A stretch of 43,744 bases of DNA from Sedimenticola thiotaurini (GCA_011051715.1 DRKP01000063.1:1-43744), one strand, 5' to 3'. Positions 34,269 through 42,109 are shown, numbered from the stretch's first letter. Program-made: numbers and translations. The notes: generated by a model not told the origin, from the letters alone.

Positions 34269-35339
34269 ATGCAGGAATCCCCCGTCCACGGTCAGCAACG
34301 TACCCCGGGACGCAGACTCCGCGTCCTGGTGGTGGACGATTCGGCCTTCTTTCGCCGCCGCATCAGCGACATCCTGAACCGGGACCCCGAGATCGAGGTG
34401 GTCGGTGTCGCCGGCGACGGCCTGGCGGCGGTACGCGAGGTGCACCGGCTGCGGCCGGACGCGGTGACCATGGACGTGGAGATGCCGTTGCTGGACGGAA
34501 TCAGCGCAGTCCGCCGCATCATGAGCGAGCGGCCGACCCCCATCCTGATGTTCTCCGCCATGACCCGGGAAGGGGCACGCGCCACCCTGGACGCGCTGGA
34601 CGCCGGCGCCCTCGATTTTCTGCCGAAACAGTTCAGCAGCACCGACAGCAATGCCACCCTTCTGCCCCGGCGCCTGCATGCCCTGGCAGGTCATCGTGGC
34701 CTGGCCGGTGCACCTGCGCGGATACCGGCCACATCCCGGCCGTCGGCTTCGACGGGAGCCAGCGCAGGCCACCACTACCGGCTGCTGATGGTCGGTGCCT
34801 CCACCGGCGGACCGGTGGCGATCCAGCATCTCCTCACCGGCCTGCCTGCCGATTTTCCGCTGCCCGTGCTGCTGGTGATCCACATGCCGGGAAGCTTTAC
34901 CCCGGCCTACGCCGAGCGCCTCGACGGCCAGTGCCGGATCCGGGTCAAGGAGGCGGCGGACGGTGACCGGCTGCGCCCCGGCCATGCCTATCTGGCCCCG
35001 GGTGGGCGGCAGATGCTGCTGCAACGCGGGGGTGGCGATGCGGTGATCCGAATCGTCGATGGACCAGAGGAGCAGACCTACCGTCCCAGCGTGGACATCA
35101 CCCTCGGATCCGCCGCCCGACTGCTCGGTCCGGCGGTGCTGGCGGTGATTCTGACCGGAATGGGATCCGATGGCTGCCAGGCGGCACGGCTGTTGAAGGA
35201 GAAGGGGGGCACGGTCTGGAGCCAGAACGAGGAGAGCTGCGTCGTCTACGGCATGCCGCATGCGGTGGAGGAGGCGGGTCTGTCCGACCGGGTGCTGCCG
35301 TTACAGGATATCGCTCCGGCCCTGAACCGGGTGATCTGA
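34269..35339 (+). CDS. cheB: CheB, protein-glutamate methylesterase
   Basis: A 356-residue protein with a receiver domain (VLVVDDSAFFRRR, phosphoacceptor D69 in TMDVEMP, Lys in LPKQF), a linker from about residue 125 to 165 and the methylesterase domain. The catalytic triad is S178 (GASTGG), H205 (VIHMPG) and D301 (GMGSDG). It demethylates chemoreceptors for adaptation when phosphorylated by CheA. No cheR is in the window. ATG 34269 and the GTG just before it are alternative starts; the gene begins 12 bases after cheA. Confidence 0.96.
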   Translation: MQESPVHGQQRTPGRRLRVLVVDDSAFFRRRISDILNRDPEIEVVGVAGDGLAAVREVHRLRPDAVTMDVEMPLLDGISAVRRIMSERPTPILMFSAMTREGARATLDALDAGALDFLPKQFSSTDSNATLLPRRLHALAGHRGLAGAPARIPATSRPSASTGASAGHHYRLLMVGASTGGPVAIQHLLTGLPADFPLPVLLVIHMPGSFTPAYAERLDGQCRIRVKEAADGDRLRPGHAYLAPGGRQMLLQRGGGDAVIRIVDGPEEQTYRPSVDITLGSAARLLGPAVLAVILTGMGSDGCQAARLLKEKGGTVWSQNEESCVVYGMPHAVEEAGLSDRVLPLQDIAPALNRVI

Positions 35340-35340
35340 G

Positions 35341-36081
35341 ATGGACCTGCTCAGCATCATCGGCGTCGCCATCGCCCTCGGCGCCATCCTTGGCGGTAAT
35401 GCCCTGGAGGGCGGCCAGGTCGATGCGCTGCTCAATGGTCCGGCGCTGGTCATCGTGTTCGGCGGCACCCTGGGAGCGATCCTGCTGCAGACGCCACTGC
35501 CGGTGTTCCTGCACGCCATGCGTCTGGCCGGCGGTGTCTTCTTCCCCCCCCGCCACCGCCTCGGCCCGGCGATCAAAAAGATGGTCGAGTGGAGCAACGT
35601 GGCCCGCAAGGAGGGACTGCTGGGGCTGGAGGCGGCGGCCGAGACCGAGCCCGACCTGTTCATCCGCAAGGGGATGCAGCTGCTGGTGGACGGCAGCGAA
35701 CCGGAGGTGATCCGCAGCATCATGGAAGTGGAACTGGAGAGCGGCGAGCAACACGATCTGCAGGCAGCACGGGTGTTCGAGTCGATGGGTGGTTACTCCC
35801 CCACCATCGGCATCATCGGCGCGGTGATGGGCCTGATCCACGTGATGCAGAATCTGGCCGATCCGAGCATGCTCGGCAGCGGCATCGCCACCGCCTTCGT
35901 CGCCACCATCTACGGCGTCGGTCTGGCCAATCTGTTCCTGATCCCGTTCGGCAGCAAGATGAAGAGCCTGGCCATGGCCAAGTCCCACTACCGGGAGATG
36001 ATCATCGAGGGCGTGGTATCCATCGCCGAGGGTGAGAACCCCCGCAACATCGAGTCCAAGCTGCAGGGCTACCTGTTCTGA
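35341..36081 (+). CDS. motC: MotC, MotA/PomA-type stator protein
   Basis: A 246-residue stator protein with four membrane segments: DLLSIIGVAIALGAILGG, ALVIVFGGTLGAILLQ, and the pair around YSPTIGIIGAVMGLIHVM and IATAFVATIYGVGLANLFL. The cytoplasmic loop between the second and third carries the conserved charged residues that face FliG. It pairs with MotD as the second stator set of the Pseudomonas type. Its stop codon is 13 bases before motD, and it starts 1 base after cheB. Confidence 0.93.
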   Translation: MDLLSIIGVAIALGAILGGNALEGGQVDALLNGPALVIVFGGTLGAILLQTPLPVFLHAMRLAGGVFFPPRHRLGPAIKKMVEWSNVARKEGLLGLEAAAETEPDLFIRKGMQLLVDGSEPEVIRSIMEVELESGEQHDLQAARVFESMGGYSPTIGIIGAVMGLIHVMQNLADPSMLGSGIATAFVATIYGVGLANLFLIPFGSKMKSLAMAKSHYREMIIEGVVSIAEGENPRNIESKLQGYLF

Positions 36082-36094
36082 CCGGGAGCACGGG

Positions 36095-36913
36095 ATGGCG
36101 CGCAGAAAACGGCAACCGGAGCACGAGAACCACGAACGCTGGCTGGTCTCCTACGCCGACTTCATCACCCTGCTGTTCGCCTTCTTCGTGGTGATGTATT
36201 CGATCTCGTCGGTCAACGAGGGCAAGTACCGCGTGTTGTCCGATACCCTGACCGATGCCTTCATGACCTCGGCCCAGAGCCTGGAGCCGATCCAGGTGGG
36301 TGAGGAGGTACGCACTCCGGACCCGGTGGCCGGTGAATATGCGGCACCGGATCCGGGCCAGGGGGTGACCGAGACGCCGGAGCCGCCGCCACAGGCGCCG
36401 GCGGTGGAGTCGGCCAGCCTGAGCCAGATCGCCAGCCGGCTGCAGCAGGCGATGCGGGAGTTCATAGACAAGGACCTGGTCAAGGTGACCCGCACCGACC
36501 GTGGTGTCGAGGTGGAGATGAACAGCCGCATGCTGTTCCGGAGCGGCAGTGCCCATCTCGCCACCAATGTACTGAAACCACTGCGCCGGGTGGCGCGGAT
36601 CCTGCGATCCCTTCCCAATGAGATCCGGGTCGAGGGTCACACCGACAACGTGCCCATCGCCACCCGCGTGTTTCCCTCCAACTGGGAGCTGTCGGCGGCC
36701 CGGGCCGCCAGTGTGGTCCAGTTCCTGGCACGGCTCGGGGTATCGCCGGAACGACTGGCGGCGATCGGTTACGGTGAGTTCCGCCCCAAGGCGGACAACA
36801 GCAGCGAGAGCGGGCGCCGGGCCAACCGGCGGGTCTCCATCATCATCATGGCCACCCCTCATGAACGGGCGGCCGGCGAGATCGGTGCTGCACCCGGGAG
36901 GAACACGCAATGA
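36095..36913 (+). CDS. motD: MotD, MotB/PomB-type stator protein
   Basis: A 272-residue protein: basic N-terminus, one membrane segment (WLVSYADFITLLFAFFVVMY) with the ion-carrying Asp at residue 22, a plug and Pro-rich periplasmic linker, and a C-terminal OmpA-like peptidoglycan-binding domain (about 150-258; EGHTDNVPI, NWELSAARAASV). The YAD environment resembles proton-driven stators such as Pseudomonas MotD. The ATG at 36095 matches the conserved ARRKRQPEHENHERW opening. It overlaps the next gene by 4 bases (ATGA). Confidence 0.94.
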   Translation: MARRKRQPEHENHERWLVSYADFITLLFAFFVVMYSISSVNEGKYRVLSDTLTDAFMTSAQSLEPIQVGEEVRTPDPVAGEYAAPDPGQGVTETPEPPPQAPAVESASLSQIASRLQQAMREFIDKDLVKVTRTDRGVEVEMNSRMLFRSGSAHLATNVLKPLRRVARILRSLPNEIRVEGHTDNVPIATRVFPSNWELSAARAASVVQFLARLGVSPERLAAIGYGEFRPKADNSSESGRRANRRVSIIIMATPHERAAGEIGAAPGRNTQ

Positions 36914-37710
36914 AGATCTGGACGGTCGCCAACCAGAAGGGGGGGGTCGGCAAGACCACCACCACCGTGAGCCTGGGGGGGCTGCTCGCCTCCTGGGGAT
37001 TCCGCACCCTGCTGCTGGACATCGATCCGCACGGCTCTCTCACCAGCTACTTCCGCTATGACCCCGATGCGGTGGAGAACGGCGTCTACAGCCTGTTCGA
37101 AGGGGTGATGGAGAGGCGCGACGTGGATCCCCTCGGGCTGGTGCACCCGACCGGGACCGAGGGTCTCGATCTGCTGCCTGCGTCGGTGGCGCTGGCCACC
37201 CTGGATCGCAAGGCGGGCCGCCAGGAGGGTATGGGACTGGTGCTGCAGCGGGCGCTGGAGCGACTCGGACCCCATTACGACTACGCCCTGATCGACTGTC
37301 CGCCGATGCTGGGAGTGCTGCTGATCAACGCCCTGGCCGCCTGCCGGCAGCTGATCGTCCCGGTGCAGACCGAGTTCCTGGCGCTGAAGGGGCTGGAGCG
37401 GATGCAGCATACCCTGAAGATGGTGCTGCGGGCCCGGCGCACGCCGCTGCCCTGGACCATCGTACCGACCATGTACGATCGCCGCACCCGTGCCTCGGTG
37501 GACAGTCTGCGGGTGCTGCGGGAGAACCACCGGGACCATCTCTGGAGCGGCGTCATCCCCATCGACACCAAGTTTCGCGAGGCCAGCCGTGCCGGGCTGC
37601 CACCGGCCATCTACGATCCGCGGGCCCGTGGCGTGCGGGCCTACGGGGCCCTGCTGGAGGATCTGCAGGGAACCGCGGATGCGGGGAGCGGCATGCGGGC
37701 CGCCGGCTGA
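36910..37710 (+). CDS. parC: ParC-type ParA ATPase for polar chemotaxis arrays
   Basis: A 266-residue ParA-family ATPase with KGGVGKTT (residues 10-17), LLLDIDPHGSLTSYFRYDP and DYALIDCPPMLGVLL. In Vibrio and Pseudomonas the homologue in this position (ParC) places chemosensory arrays at the cell pole together with ParP, and inherits them at division. The gene overlaps motD by 4 bases. The usual partner gene parP is not found between it and cheW; only 143 bases separate the two. It is not the chromosome-partition ParA, given no parB and this context. Confidence 0.9.
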   Translation: MKIWTVANQKGGVGKTTTTVSLGGLLASWGFRTLLLDIDPHGSLTSYFRYDPDAVENGVYSLFEGVMERRDVDPLGLVHPTGTEGLDLLPASVALATLDRKAGRQEGMGLVLQRALERLGPHYDYALIDCPPMLGVLLINALAACRQLIVPVQTEFLALKGLERMQHTLKMVLRARRTPLPWTIVPTMYDRRTRASVDSLRVLRENHRDHLWSGVIPIDTKFREASRAGLPPAIYDPRARGVRAYGALLEDLQGTADAGSGMRAAG

Positions 37711-37770
37711 CGGAGCCCCGGCCGATGCGGTTCCGCCACCGGGCCCCGGTCCGGGGGCAATCGGCACGAA

Positions 37771-37823
37771 ATATGCAACATATCTTGAAGAAGGTGCCAA
37801 TGGCGTCTGGATATTGACGCCAT
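37771..37823. promoter_or_regulatory. two palindromes upstream of cheW
   Basis: ATGGCGTC and GACGCCAT (37800-37807 and 37816-37823) form a perfect 8-bp inverted repeat around an 8-base AT-rich centre. Just upstream, ATATG-CAA-CATAT (37771-37783) is a second small palindrome. They lie where the parP gene would be expected and end 30 bases before cheW. An operator or leader hairpin is plausible. No convincing -35/-10 pair accompanies them. Confidence 0.5.
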
Positions 37824-37853
37824 CGCCGGAACCAACGACAGAGGAATCGGTTG

Positions 37854-38336
37854 ATGAGTACAGAACTTGCCGAGAATGAAGTCAGCAGCAACATCGTCCA
37901 GCTGGTCACCTTTCACCTGGACGACGAGACCTACGGCATCGACGTGATGCAGGTGCAGGAGGTGCTGCGTGTGACCGAGATCGCACCGGTTCCGGGGGCA
38001 CCGCCCTACGTGCTGGGGATCTTCAACCTGCGCGGCAACGTGGTGACCGTGATCGACACCCGGGGGCGTTTCTCCCTGCCGCCGGCGGAGATCACCGACG
38101 ATACCCGTATCGTGATCATCGAGTCGGAGCAGCAGGTGGTGGGCATCCTGGTGGACGGAGTGGCCGAGGTGGTCGAACTCGACACCGGCACCATCGACGC
38201 CACCCCCAACGTGGGCAACGACGACAGCTCCCGCTATATCCAGGGAGTGGCGACCCTGGATGGAAAGCTGCTGATCGTGCTCGATCTGAACAAACTGCTG
38301 ACCGAGGACGAGTGGAACCAGGTGAGTGGGTTCTGA
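37854..38336 (+). CDS. cheW: CheW, chemotaxis coupling protein
   Basis: A 160-residue single CheW domain that links chemoreceptors to CheA P5. The blocks VTFHLDDETYGIDVMQVQEV, APPYVLGIFNLRGNVVTVID and GKLLIVLDLNKLLTEDEW are typical. ATG 37854 has AGAGGA about 9 bases upstream; a TTG immediately before it could also initiate. With CheA here it forms the core signalling unit. The 180-base stretch to the DUF2802 gene holds a possible 57-residue reading frame. Confidence 0.96.
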   Translation: MSTELAENEVSSNIVQLVTFHLDDETYGIDVMQVQEVLRVTEIAPVPGAPPYVLGIFNLRGNVVTVIDTRGRFSLPPAEITDDTRIVIIESEQQVVGILVDGVAEVVELDTGTIDATPNVGNDDSSRYIQGVATLDGKLLIVLDLNKLLTEDEWNQVSGF

Positions 38337-38365
38337 GCCACCACCACAGCCACGGGGCACTGGAC

Positions 38366-38539
38366 ATGGACGGGATCACCCCCCCGACACCACCGAAGCC
38401 GGCCTGGCCGGTACGACGGCAGCAGGATTCCGGATCGCGGCAGCGGCAGCAGCGGCCGGGGCCGCAGCCGGAGCGGAGTGACCGGGGACGGCCCCGGGAT
38501 GGAGACGAGGATTCCCATGCTATCGATGAATTTGTCTGA
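38366..38539 (+). CDS. possible 57-aa Pro/Arg/Gln-rich small protein
   Basis: An ATG reading frame beginning MDGITPPTPPKPAWP, then Gln/Arg-rich and Asp/Arg-rich, ending HAIDEFV. It fills the gap between cheW and the DUF2802 gene and overlaps the latter by 23 bases in another frame. GGGG about 8 bases before the ATG is a weak ribosome-binding site, and third positions are mostly G or C as in real genes here. I recognise no family. It could be non-coding GC-rich spacer instead. Confidence 0.35.
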   Translation: MDGITPPTPPKPAWPVRRQQDSGSRQRQQRPGPQPERSDRGRPRDGDEDSHAIDEFV

Positions 38540-38933
38540 ACTGCACGGCGGCGCCGGCTGGATCCTGTTCGCTGTCCTGGCGCTGCTGTCCGGCATCGGC
38601 CTGGTGCTGGCCCGGCGGGGTGCCAGGCGGCAGGCCAGGGAGCTGCAACTGGTCTCGGAGCGCCTGGAAAGCCTGGGCAGGGACATGAGTGCCCTCTGTG
38701 CCGGCAGCATGGGGGTCGATCGGCGCATCGCCACCCTGGAGCGACAGCTCAGGGCGCTGGAGCAGTGGCGCGAGACGATGGAGGCGCGGCAGCAGGAGGA
38801 TCGTCCCTACGGCGAGGCGATCCAGCTGGTTCACAAGGGTGCCTCGGCGCGGGAACTGGTGCAGGAACTGGGCCTCAGCCACAGTGAGGCCGAACTGGTG
38901 GCCAGGCTGCACGCCGTCGACAAGGCCTCCTGA
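38517..38933 (+). CDS. DUF2802 protein at the end of the chemotaxis operon
   Basis: A 138-residue protein: one N-terminal membrane segment (GWILFAVLALLSGIGLVLA), a coiled coil (residues about 30-90, RRQARELQLVSERLESLGRD) and the C-terminal DUF2802 segment (YGEAIQLVHKGASARELVQE, LGLSHSEAELVARLHA), which looks like a helix-turn-helix fold. The family regularly ends flagellar/chemotaxis clusters in gammaproteobacteria, but its function is unknown. ATG 38517 follows GACGAGG by 6 bases. In-frame ATGs at 38499 and 38526 and a GTG at 38478 are alternatives. Confidence 0.85.
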   Translation: MLSMNLSELHGGAGWILFAVLALLSGIGLVLARRGARRQARELQLVSERLESLGRDMSALCAGSMGVDRRIATLERQLRALEQWRETMEARQQEDRPYGEAIQLVHKGASARELVQELGLSHSEAELVARLHAVDKAS

Positions 38934-39082
38934 GCGGCGGACGGGTCGGTACCTGTGGGGTTGTCTGATCCGTGATCCGGGTCGCGATTCCGCCGGGGTC
39001 CAGGTCAATGCCGTTTCGTGTCCTGGTCGCTCCCCGTTCGGGGACATCGTCCGCAGGCTGGAAAAAAACCCTCTCCCGCGTC

Positions 39083-39115
39083 GTCGCCGGCATTGAAAGG
39101 GGCCCTTCCGGCGAC
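39083..39115. repeat. inverted repeat after the chemotaxis operon
   Basis: GTCGCCGG (39083-39090) and CCGGCGAC (39108-39115) can pair around a 17-base loop. GCGACCAG at 39111 can alternatively pair with CTGGTCGC near 39023. There is no T-run. In the 38934-39166 gap this is the only structure I noticed; it may mark the 3' end of the long flagellar transcript. Confidence 0.3.
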
Positions 39116-39166
39116 CAGACTTCAGGTCGACAGGCCCATCCAGACGGCAACCGGAGGCAACAGATC

Positions 39167-39463
39167 ATGACCCAGTCCCCGCATGCACTCCACCACTCTC
39201 CACGGCACCTGCCCAGTGCGATGCTGCTCTCCCTGATCACCGTCGCCTTCCCCCTGGTCCCCGGCGTCTCGGACGCCTCCCGGGGCGGCATGGAAGCGGC
39301 GGCCCGGTACCAGGTGGCGGCGCCCTCCCGCGCCCTGCGGCGTCCCGGCTGCACCCCGGGGTTCGTCTGTTCGGGTCCCGGTCAGCGCGCCGGCCGGCCG
39401 GCGCGGATCGACGGCCGTGCGGTGCTGCGCCTGGCCATGGCGATGGGGGCCACGCTGCGCTGA
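39167..39463 (+). CDS. small orphan protein with possible signal peptide, 98 aa
   Basis: An ATG reading frame with GGAGG about 10 bases upstream. A His-rich start (SPHALHHSPRHLP) leads into a hydrophobic stretch (AMLLSLITVAFPLVPG) with a possible signal-peptidase site at VSDA. The rest is Arg/Pro/Gly-rich with two cysteines in PGCTPGFVCSGPG. I recognise no family. The Shine-Dalgarno and signal-like start support expression, while the tail composition resembles GC-rich non-coding DNA. The 39464-39582 interval after it shows no gene. Confidence 0.35.
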   Translation: MTQSPHALHHSPRHLPSAMLLSLITVAFPLVPGVSDASRGGMEAAARYQVAAPSRALRRPGCTPGFVCSGPGQRAGRPARIDGRAVLRLAMAMGATLR

Positions 39464-39582
39464 TCCGGAGCGGGGCCGTCCGGCCGACCGGCGCACCGCA
39501 GCCGGTCCCGGGATTGCCACTTCCCTCCGCGCCCCGCTTTCCCTATCCTTCGTCTGTCCCCAGTGACGAAGGATCCCGCATC

Positions 39583-39654
39583 ATGACCCCAGTCCCACCG
39601 CCGACCAACCCGTTCCCGATCGGGGCGGTGCCCCAGCGGCTGGCGGCCTCCTGA
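39583..39654 (+). CDS. possible 23-aa leader peptide before the MobB/aldolase gene
   Basis: An ATG reading frame of 23 codons, preceded by AAGGA about 10 bases upstream, reads MTPVPPPTNPFPIGAVPQ and ends in a TGA sharing one base with the next gene's start (TGATG). That arrangement allows re-initiation. The early PPP run could slow ribosomes. It may be a regulatory leader or chance. Confidence 0.3.
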   Translation: MTPVPPPTNPFPIGAVPQRLAAS

Positions 39655-40787
39655 TGGAGAAGCGGCCGGCGCCCCTTCCGGTGCTCGGTTTCGCCGCCTA
39701 CAGCGGCACCGGCAAGACCACCCTGTTGAAGCAGCTGATCCCGTGGCTGCGGGTCCGGGGGCTGCGCATCGGGGTGGTCAAGCTGAGCCACCACCGTATC
39801 GAGGTGGATACGCCGGGGAAGGACAGTTACGAGTTGCGCAGGGCGGGCGCCAGCCAGATGCTGCTCACCTCCGCCCACGGCTGGGCGCTGATGGCAGACA
39901 ACGAGGAGCCCCGCGATCCGGACCTGGAACAGATGCTGGCGCGGTTGGACCAGTCGCTCCTGGACCTGGTGCTGGTGGAGGGGTTCCGTCATCATCCGTT
40001 TCCCAAGATCGAGCTGCACCGTCCGGCACTGGGCCGGCCCCTGATCCATCCCCGCGATCCCCATGTCGTCGCTGTCGCCGCCGATGCGCCACTCCCCGAA
40101 GCGCCACCGCTGCCGCTGCTGGACCTGAACCGGGTCGCAGACGTCGGTGCCTTCGTCCTCGACTGGATGGAGCAATGGCAGCGTCGGGAGGCCCCCCCCT
40201 CGGGGAGAACCGTCCGGGAGGAGAATGAACCCATGTCCACTGCGCTGAAACAGGAGCTGGTGCGCCACTATCGCTGGCTGCGCCAGTACGGCAACAACGA
40301 TTCCCACAGTGGCAACGCCTCGGTGCGGGACGGTGACATGTTCTGGGTCACCCCCACCGGGGCCTGCGCCGACACCCTGGACGCCGACGATCTGGTGGCC
40401 TGCCCGCTGCAGGGCCCCTGCGGCGGGGGAGCCTCTCTGGACGGGCCGCTGCATCAGCAGGTCTACCAGGCCAACCCACGGGCGCGGGCGGTGCTGCACA
40501 GCCACGGCCCCTATACCGTGGCAGTGACCCTGGGGGGGGAGGAGTTCGTGCCGCCGGACTTCGAGGGACAGTACTATTTCCCCCGGGTTCCGGTGATCGA
40601 CATCCCCTACGACCAGTACGTGGCGCGGGCGCCGGAGGCGGTGGCGCGGATGCTGGCGGAGCATCGCATCACCGTGGTCCGGGGTCACGGTGTCTACGCC
40701 TGCGGCGAGACCCTGAACCTGGCCTACAAATGGACCTGCTCGCTGGAGCTGTCGGCCAAGACCGCGGTGATCGCCCGCGGGCTGTAG
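39654..40787 (+). CDS. MobB (molybdopterin-guanine dinucleotide synthesis) fused to a class II aldolase/adducin domain
   Basis: A 377-residue single frame. Residues 1-175 are MobB: P-loop GFAAYSGTGKTTLLKQLIP (12-30), then GVVKLSHH, DTPGKDSYELRRAGA and LDLVLVEGFRHHPFPKIEL, close to E. coli MobB, a GTP-binding factor in the final step of molybdenum-cofactor assembly. Residues 194-377 are a class II aldolase/adducin domain: SGNASVRDGDMFWVTPTG, zinc ligands H282 and H284 (VLHSHG) and H345 (RGHGVYACG). The acid/base Glu of FucA-type aldolases is replaced by D263. Met194 is itself an ATG (40233) behind a strong GGGAGGAG (40216-40223), so the aldolase is probably also made alone. The two halves have no known shared pathway. 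Confidence 0.85.
   Translation: MEKRPAPLPVLGFAAYSGTGKTTLLKQLIPWLRVRGLRIGVVKLSHHRIEVDTPGKDSYELRRAGASQMLLTSAHGWALMADNEEPRDPDLEQMLARLDQSLLDLVLVEGFRHHPFPKIELHRPALGRPLIHPRDPHVVAVAADAPLPEAPPLPLLDLNRVADVGAFVLDWMEQWQRREAPPSGRTVREENEPMSTALKQELVRHYRWLRQYGNNDSHSGNASVRDGDMFWVTPTGACADTLDADDLVACPLQGPCGGGASLDGPLHQQVYQANPRARAVLHSHGPYTVAVTLGGEEFVPPDFEGQYYFPRVPVIDIPYDQYVARAPEAVARMLAEHRITVVRGHGVYACGETLNLAYKWTCSLELSAKTAVIARGL
40216..40223 (+). promoter_or_regulatory. internal ribosome-binding site for the aldolase half
   Basis: GGGAGGAG, among the strongest Shine-Dalgarno sequences in the window, lies 9 bases before the in-frame ATG at 40233. It sits exactly in the linker between the MobB and aldolase domains, so a separate product of 184 residues is expected from it. 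Confidence 0.65.
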
Positions 40788-40808
40788 CCACGGGCGCGGT
40801 TCCGCCGG

Positions 40809-41522
40809 TCAGGGTTCGCCGAAGCGGATCACCCGTTTCTGTGGAGAGAGGGTGATCTCGTCGATGGCGGCGCCGGGGCGGGCGTCGAGCATCAGCCAGA
40901 CCGCCGCCGCCACGTCCCCCGCCTCGAGATGTTCGTCATCCTTGTCCCCGGGACGGAACTCCAGCTCGTCGAAGAAGCCGGTCTCCACCATGCCCGGATT
41001 GACGATGCCCACCCGCACCCCGGAGCCGGCGCACTCGGCGCGCAGAGACTGGGCCAGGCCGCGCAGGGCGAACTTGGTGGCACAATAGACGGCGCCGTTG
41101 CGGCCGCCGGAGAGTGCCGCCTCCGAGCCCATGAATATCAGGTCGCCCCGGCCGCGGCGCTTCAGCAGCGGCAGAAACTCCCGCGCCAGCAGGATCTGGC
41201 TGGTGAGGTTGAGGTCGATCAGCTCCCGCACCTGGTCGGCGGAGAACTGCTCCAGGGCTCCGAAGCGGCCCATCCCCGCGTTGCAGACGATGGCGTCGAT
41301 CTCCTGGTGTTCGCGGGCGAGCTGGCGCAGGGCGTCCGGCAGCAGCGCCAGCTCGCCCAGGTCCAGCGGCCAGGCGGTGAAGCAGGGGTGCTCCGGACCC
41401 TCTTCGGCGATGTGCCTTCCCAGGCCGATCACCCGCCATCCCGCCGCCAGCAGGTGTTCGCCGATGGCGCGGCCGATGCCGCGGCCGGCGCCGCTGACCA
41501 GGCAGGTGCGGGCGTGGTTCAT
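40809..41522 (-). CDS. short-chain dehydrogenase/reductase
   Basis: A 237-residue classical SDR with a Rossmann fold: cofactor loop GAGRGIG near the N-terminus, NAG (IVCNAGMGRFG), the catalytic Ser in FMGSEAALSGG and YCATK as the YxxxK motif. It should oxidise or reduce a hydroxyl or keto group with NAD(P)H; the substrate is not evident. GGAGGAGG 5 bases before the ATG at 41522 is a strong ribosome-binding site. It overlaps the nucleosidase gene by 4 bases and is the last of four genes on this strand. Its stop is 21 bases from the convergent MobB/aldolase gene. Confidence 0.9.
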   Translation of the reverse strand: MNHARTCLVSGAGRGIGRAIGEHLLAAGWRVIGLGRHIAEEGPEHPCFTAWPLDLGELALLPDALRQLAREHQEIDAIVCNAGMGRFGALEQFSADQVRELIDLNLTSQILLAREFLPLLKRRGRGDLIFMGSEAALSGGRNGAVYCATKFALRGLAQSLRAECAGSGVRVGIVNPGMVETGFFDELEFRPGDKDDEHLEAGDVAAAVWLMLDARPGAAIDEITLSPQKRVIRFGEP

Positions 41523-42109
41523 GGGACCTCCTCCAGCATGGCGAGCAGCCGGTCGACGACGGTCAATTGCCGGCCGACCAGATCCGAGACCAGTGGGCCG
41601 CTGATCCGGTCCGCCGGCTGCTCGCGGTTGTCCGAGACCAGTTTCAGGCAGAGTATACGCGGTGGCGGCGCCAGCTCCAGGGCGGCGCCGTAGAACCCCG
41701 CCCCCTCCATGTCGCAGAGGCCGTCGAAGGGGTAGTCGGGAAGCGGCTCCTCCAGTGTGAACAGCCGGTCGGCCGGGAGGCCGGTGGCGGGCAGGGGCAG
41801 CCGCCAGTCGCCTCCTGCCAGGCCGGTTGCAGTGATCCGTTCCACCAGCACCGCCTCGCCCAGCGGTCGCCAGGGATGACCGGCGATACCCAGGTTGAGC
41901 CAGGCGGCGTCCGGTTGCCGCCCGCCCAGCCAGCGGGTGGCGGCGGCGGCCCGTGCCATCCCCACGCCGCACACCAGCAGCGTGATCCGGTGACTGCGGT
42001 AGAGGGGCCACTCCCGCACCCGGTCGTCGCGCGCAAGCCCCAGGTGCCGGCGCAGCGGCCGGGCCTCGGCCGGGAGGGCGACGACCAGGTTGACCGGGCG
42101 CCGCTTCAT
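41519..42109 (-). CDS. purine-phosphorylase/nucleosidase-superfamily protein
   Basis: A 196-residue member of the PNP/UDP phosphorylase superfamily (MTA/SAH nucleosidase or futalosine hydrolase type). Visible motifs are VALPAEARPL at the start, VCGVGMARAAAAT, NLGIAGHPW, CDMEGAGFYGAA (the sugar-binding Met-Glu) and KLVSDN, whose Asp is the usual catalytic acid. It would cleave an N-glycosidic bond; the substrate cannot be told. It is shorter than MTA/SAH nucleosidases (about 230). It overlaps the glycosyltransferase and SDR genes by 4 bases each. Confidence 0.85.
   Translation of the reverse strand: MKRRPVNLVVALPAEARPLRRHLGLARDDRVREWPLYRSHRITLLVCGVGMARAAAATRWLGGRQPDAAWLNLGIAGHPWRPLGEAVLVERITATGLAGGDWRLPLPATGLPADRLFTLEEPLPDYPFDGLCDMEGAGFYGAALELAPPPRILCLKLVSDNREQPADRISGPLVSDLVGRQLTVVDRLLAMLEEVP

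Noticed and set aside
31215-35261. A 1348-codon open frame on the minus strand opposite cheZ, cheA and cheB.
   Set aside because: Same reason: shadow of real genes, with no domain and no start context.
37490-37879. A frame across the end of parC and the cheW gap as a decayed parP.
   Set aside because: Its translation after the parC end shows no CheW-like or Pro-rich ParP features; it is mostly an out-of-frame reading of parC.
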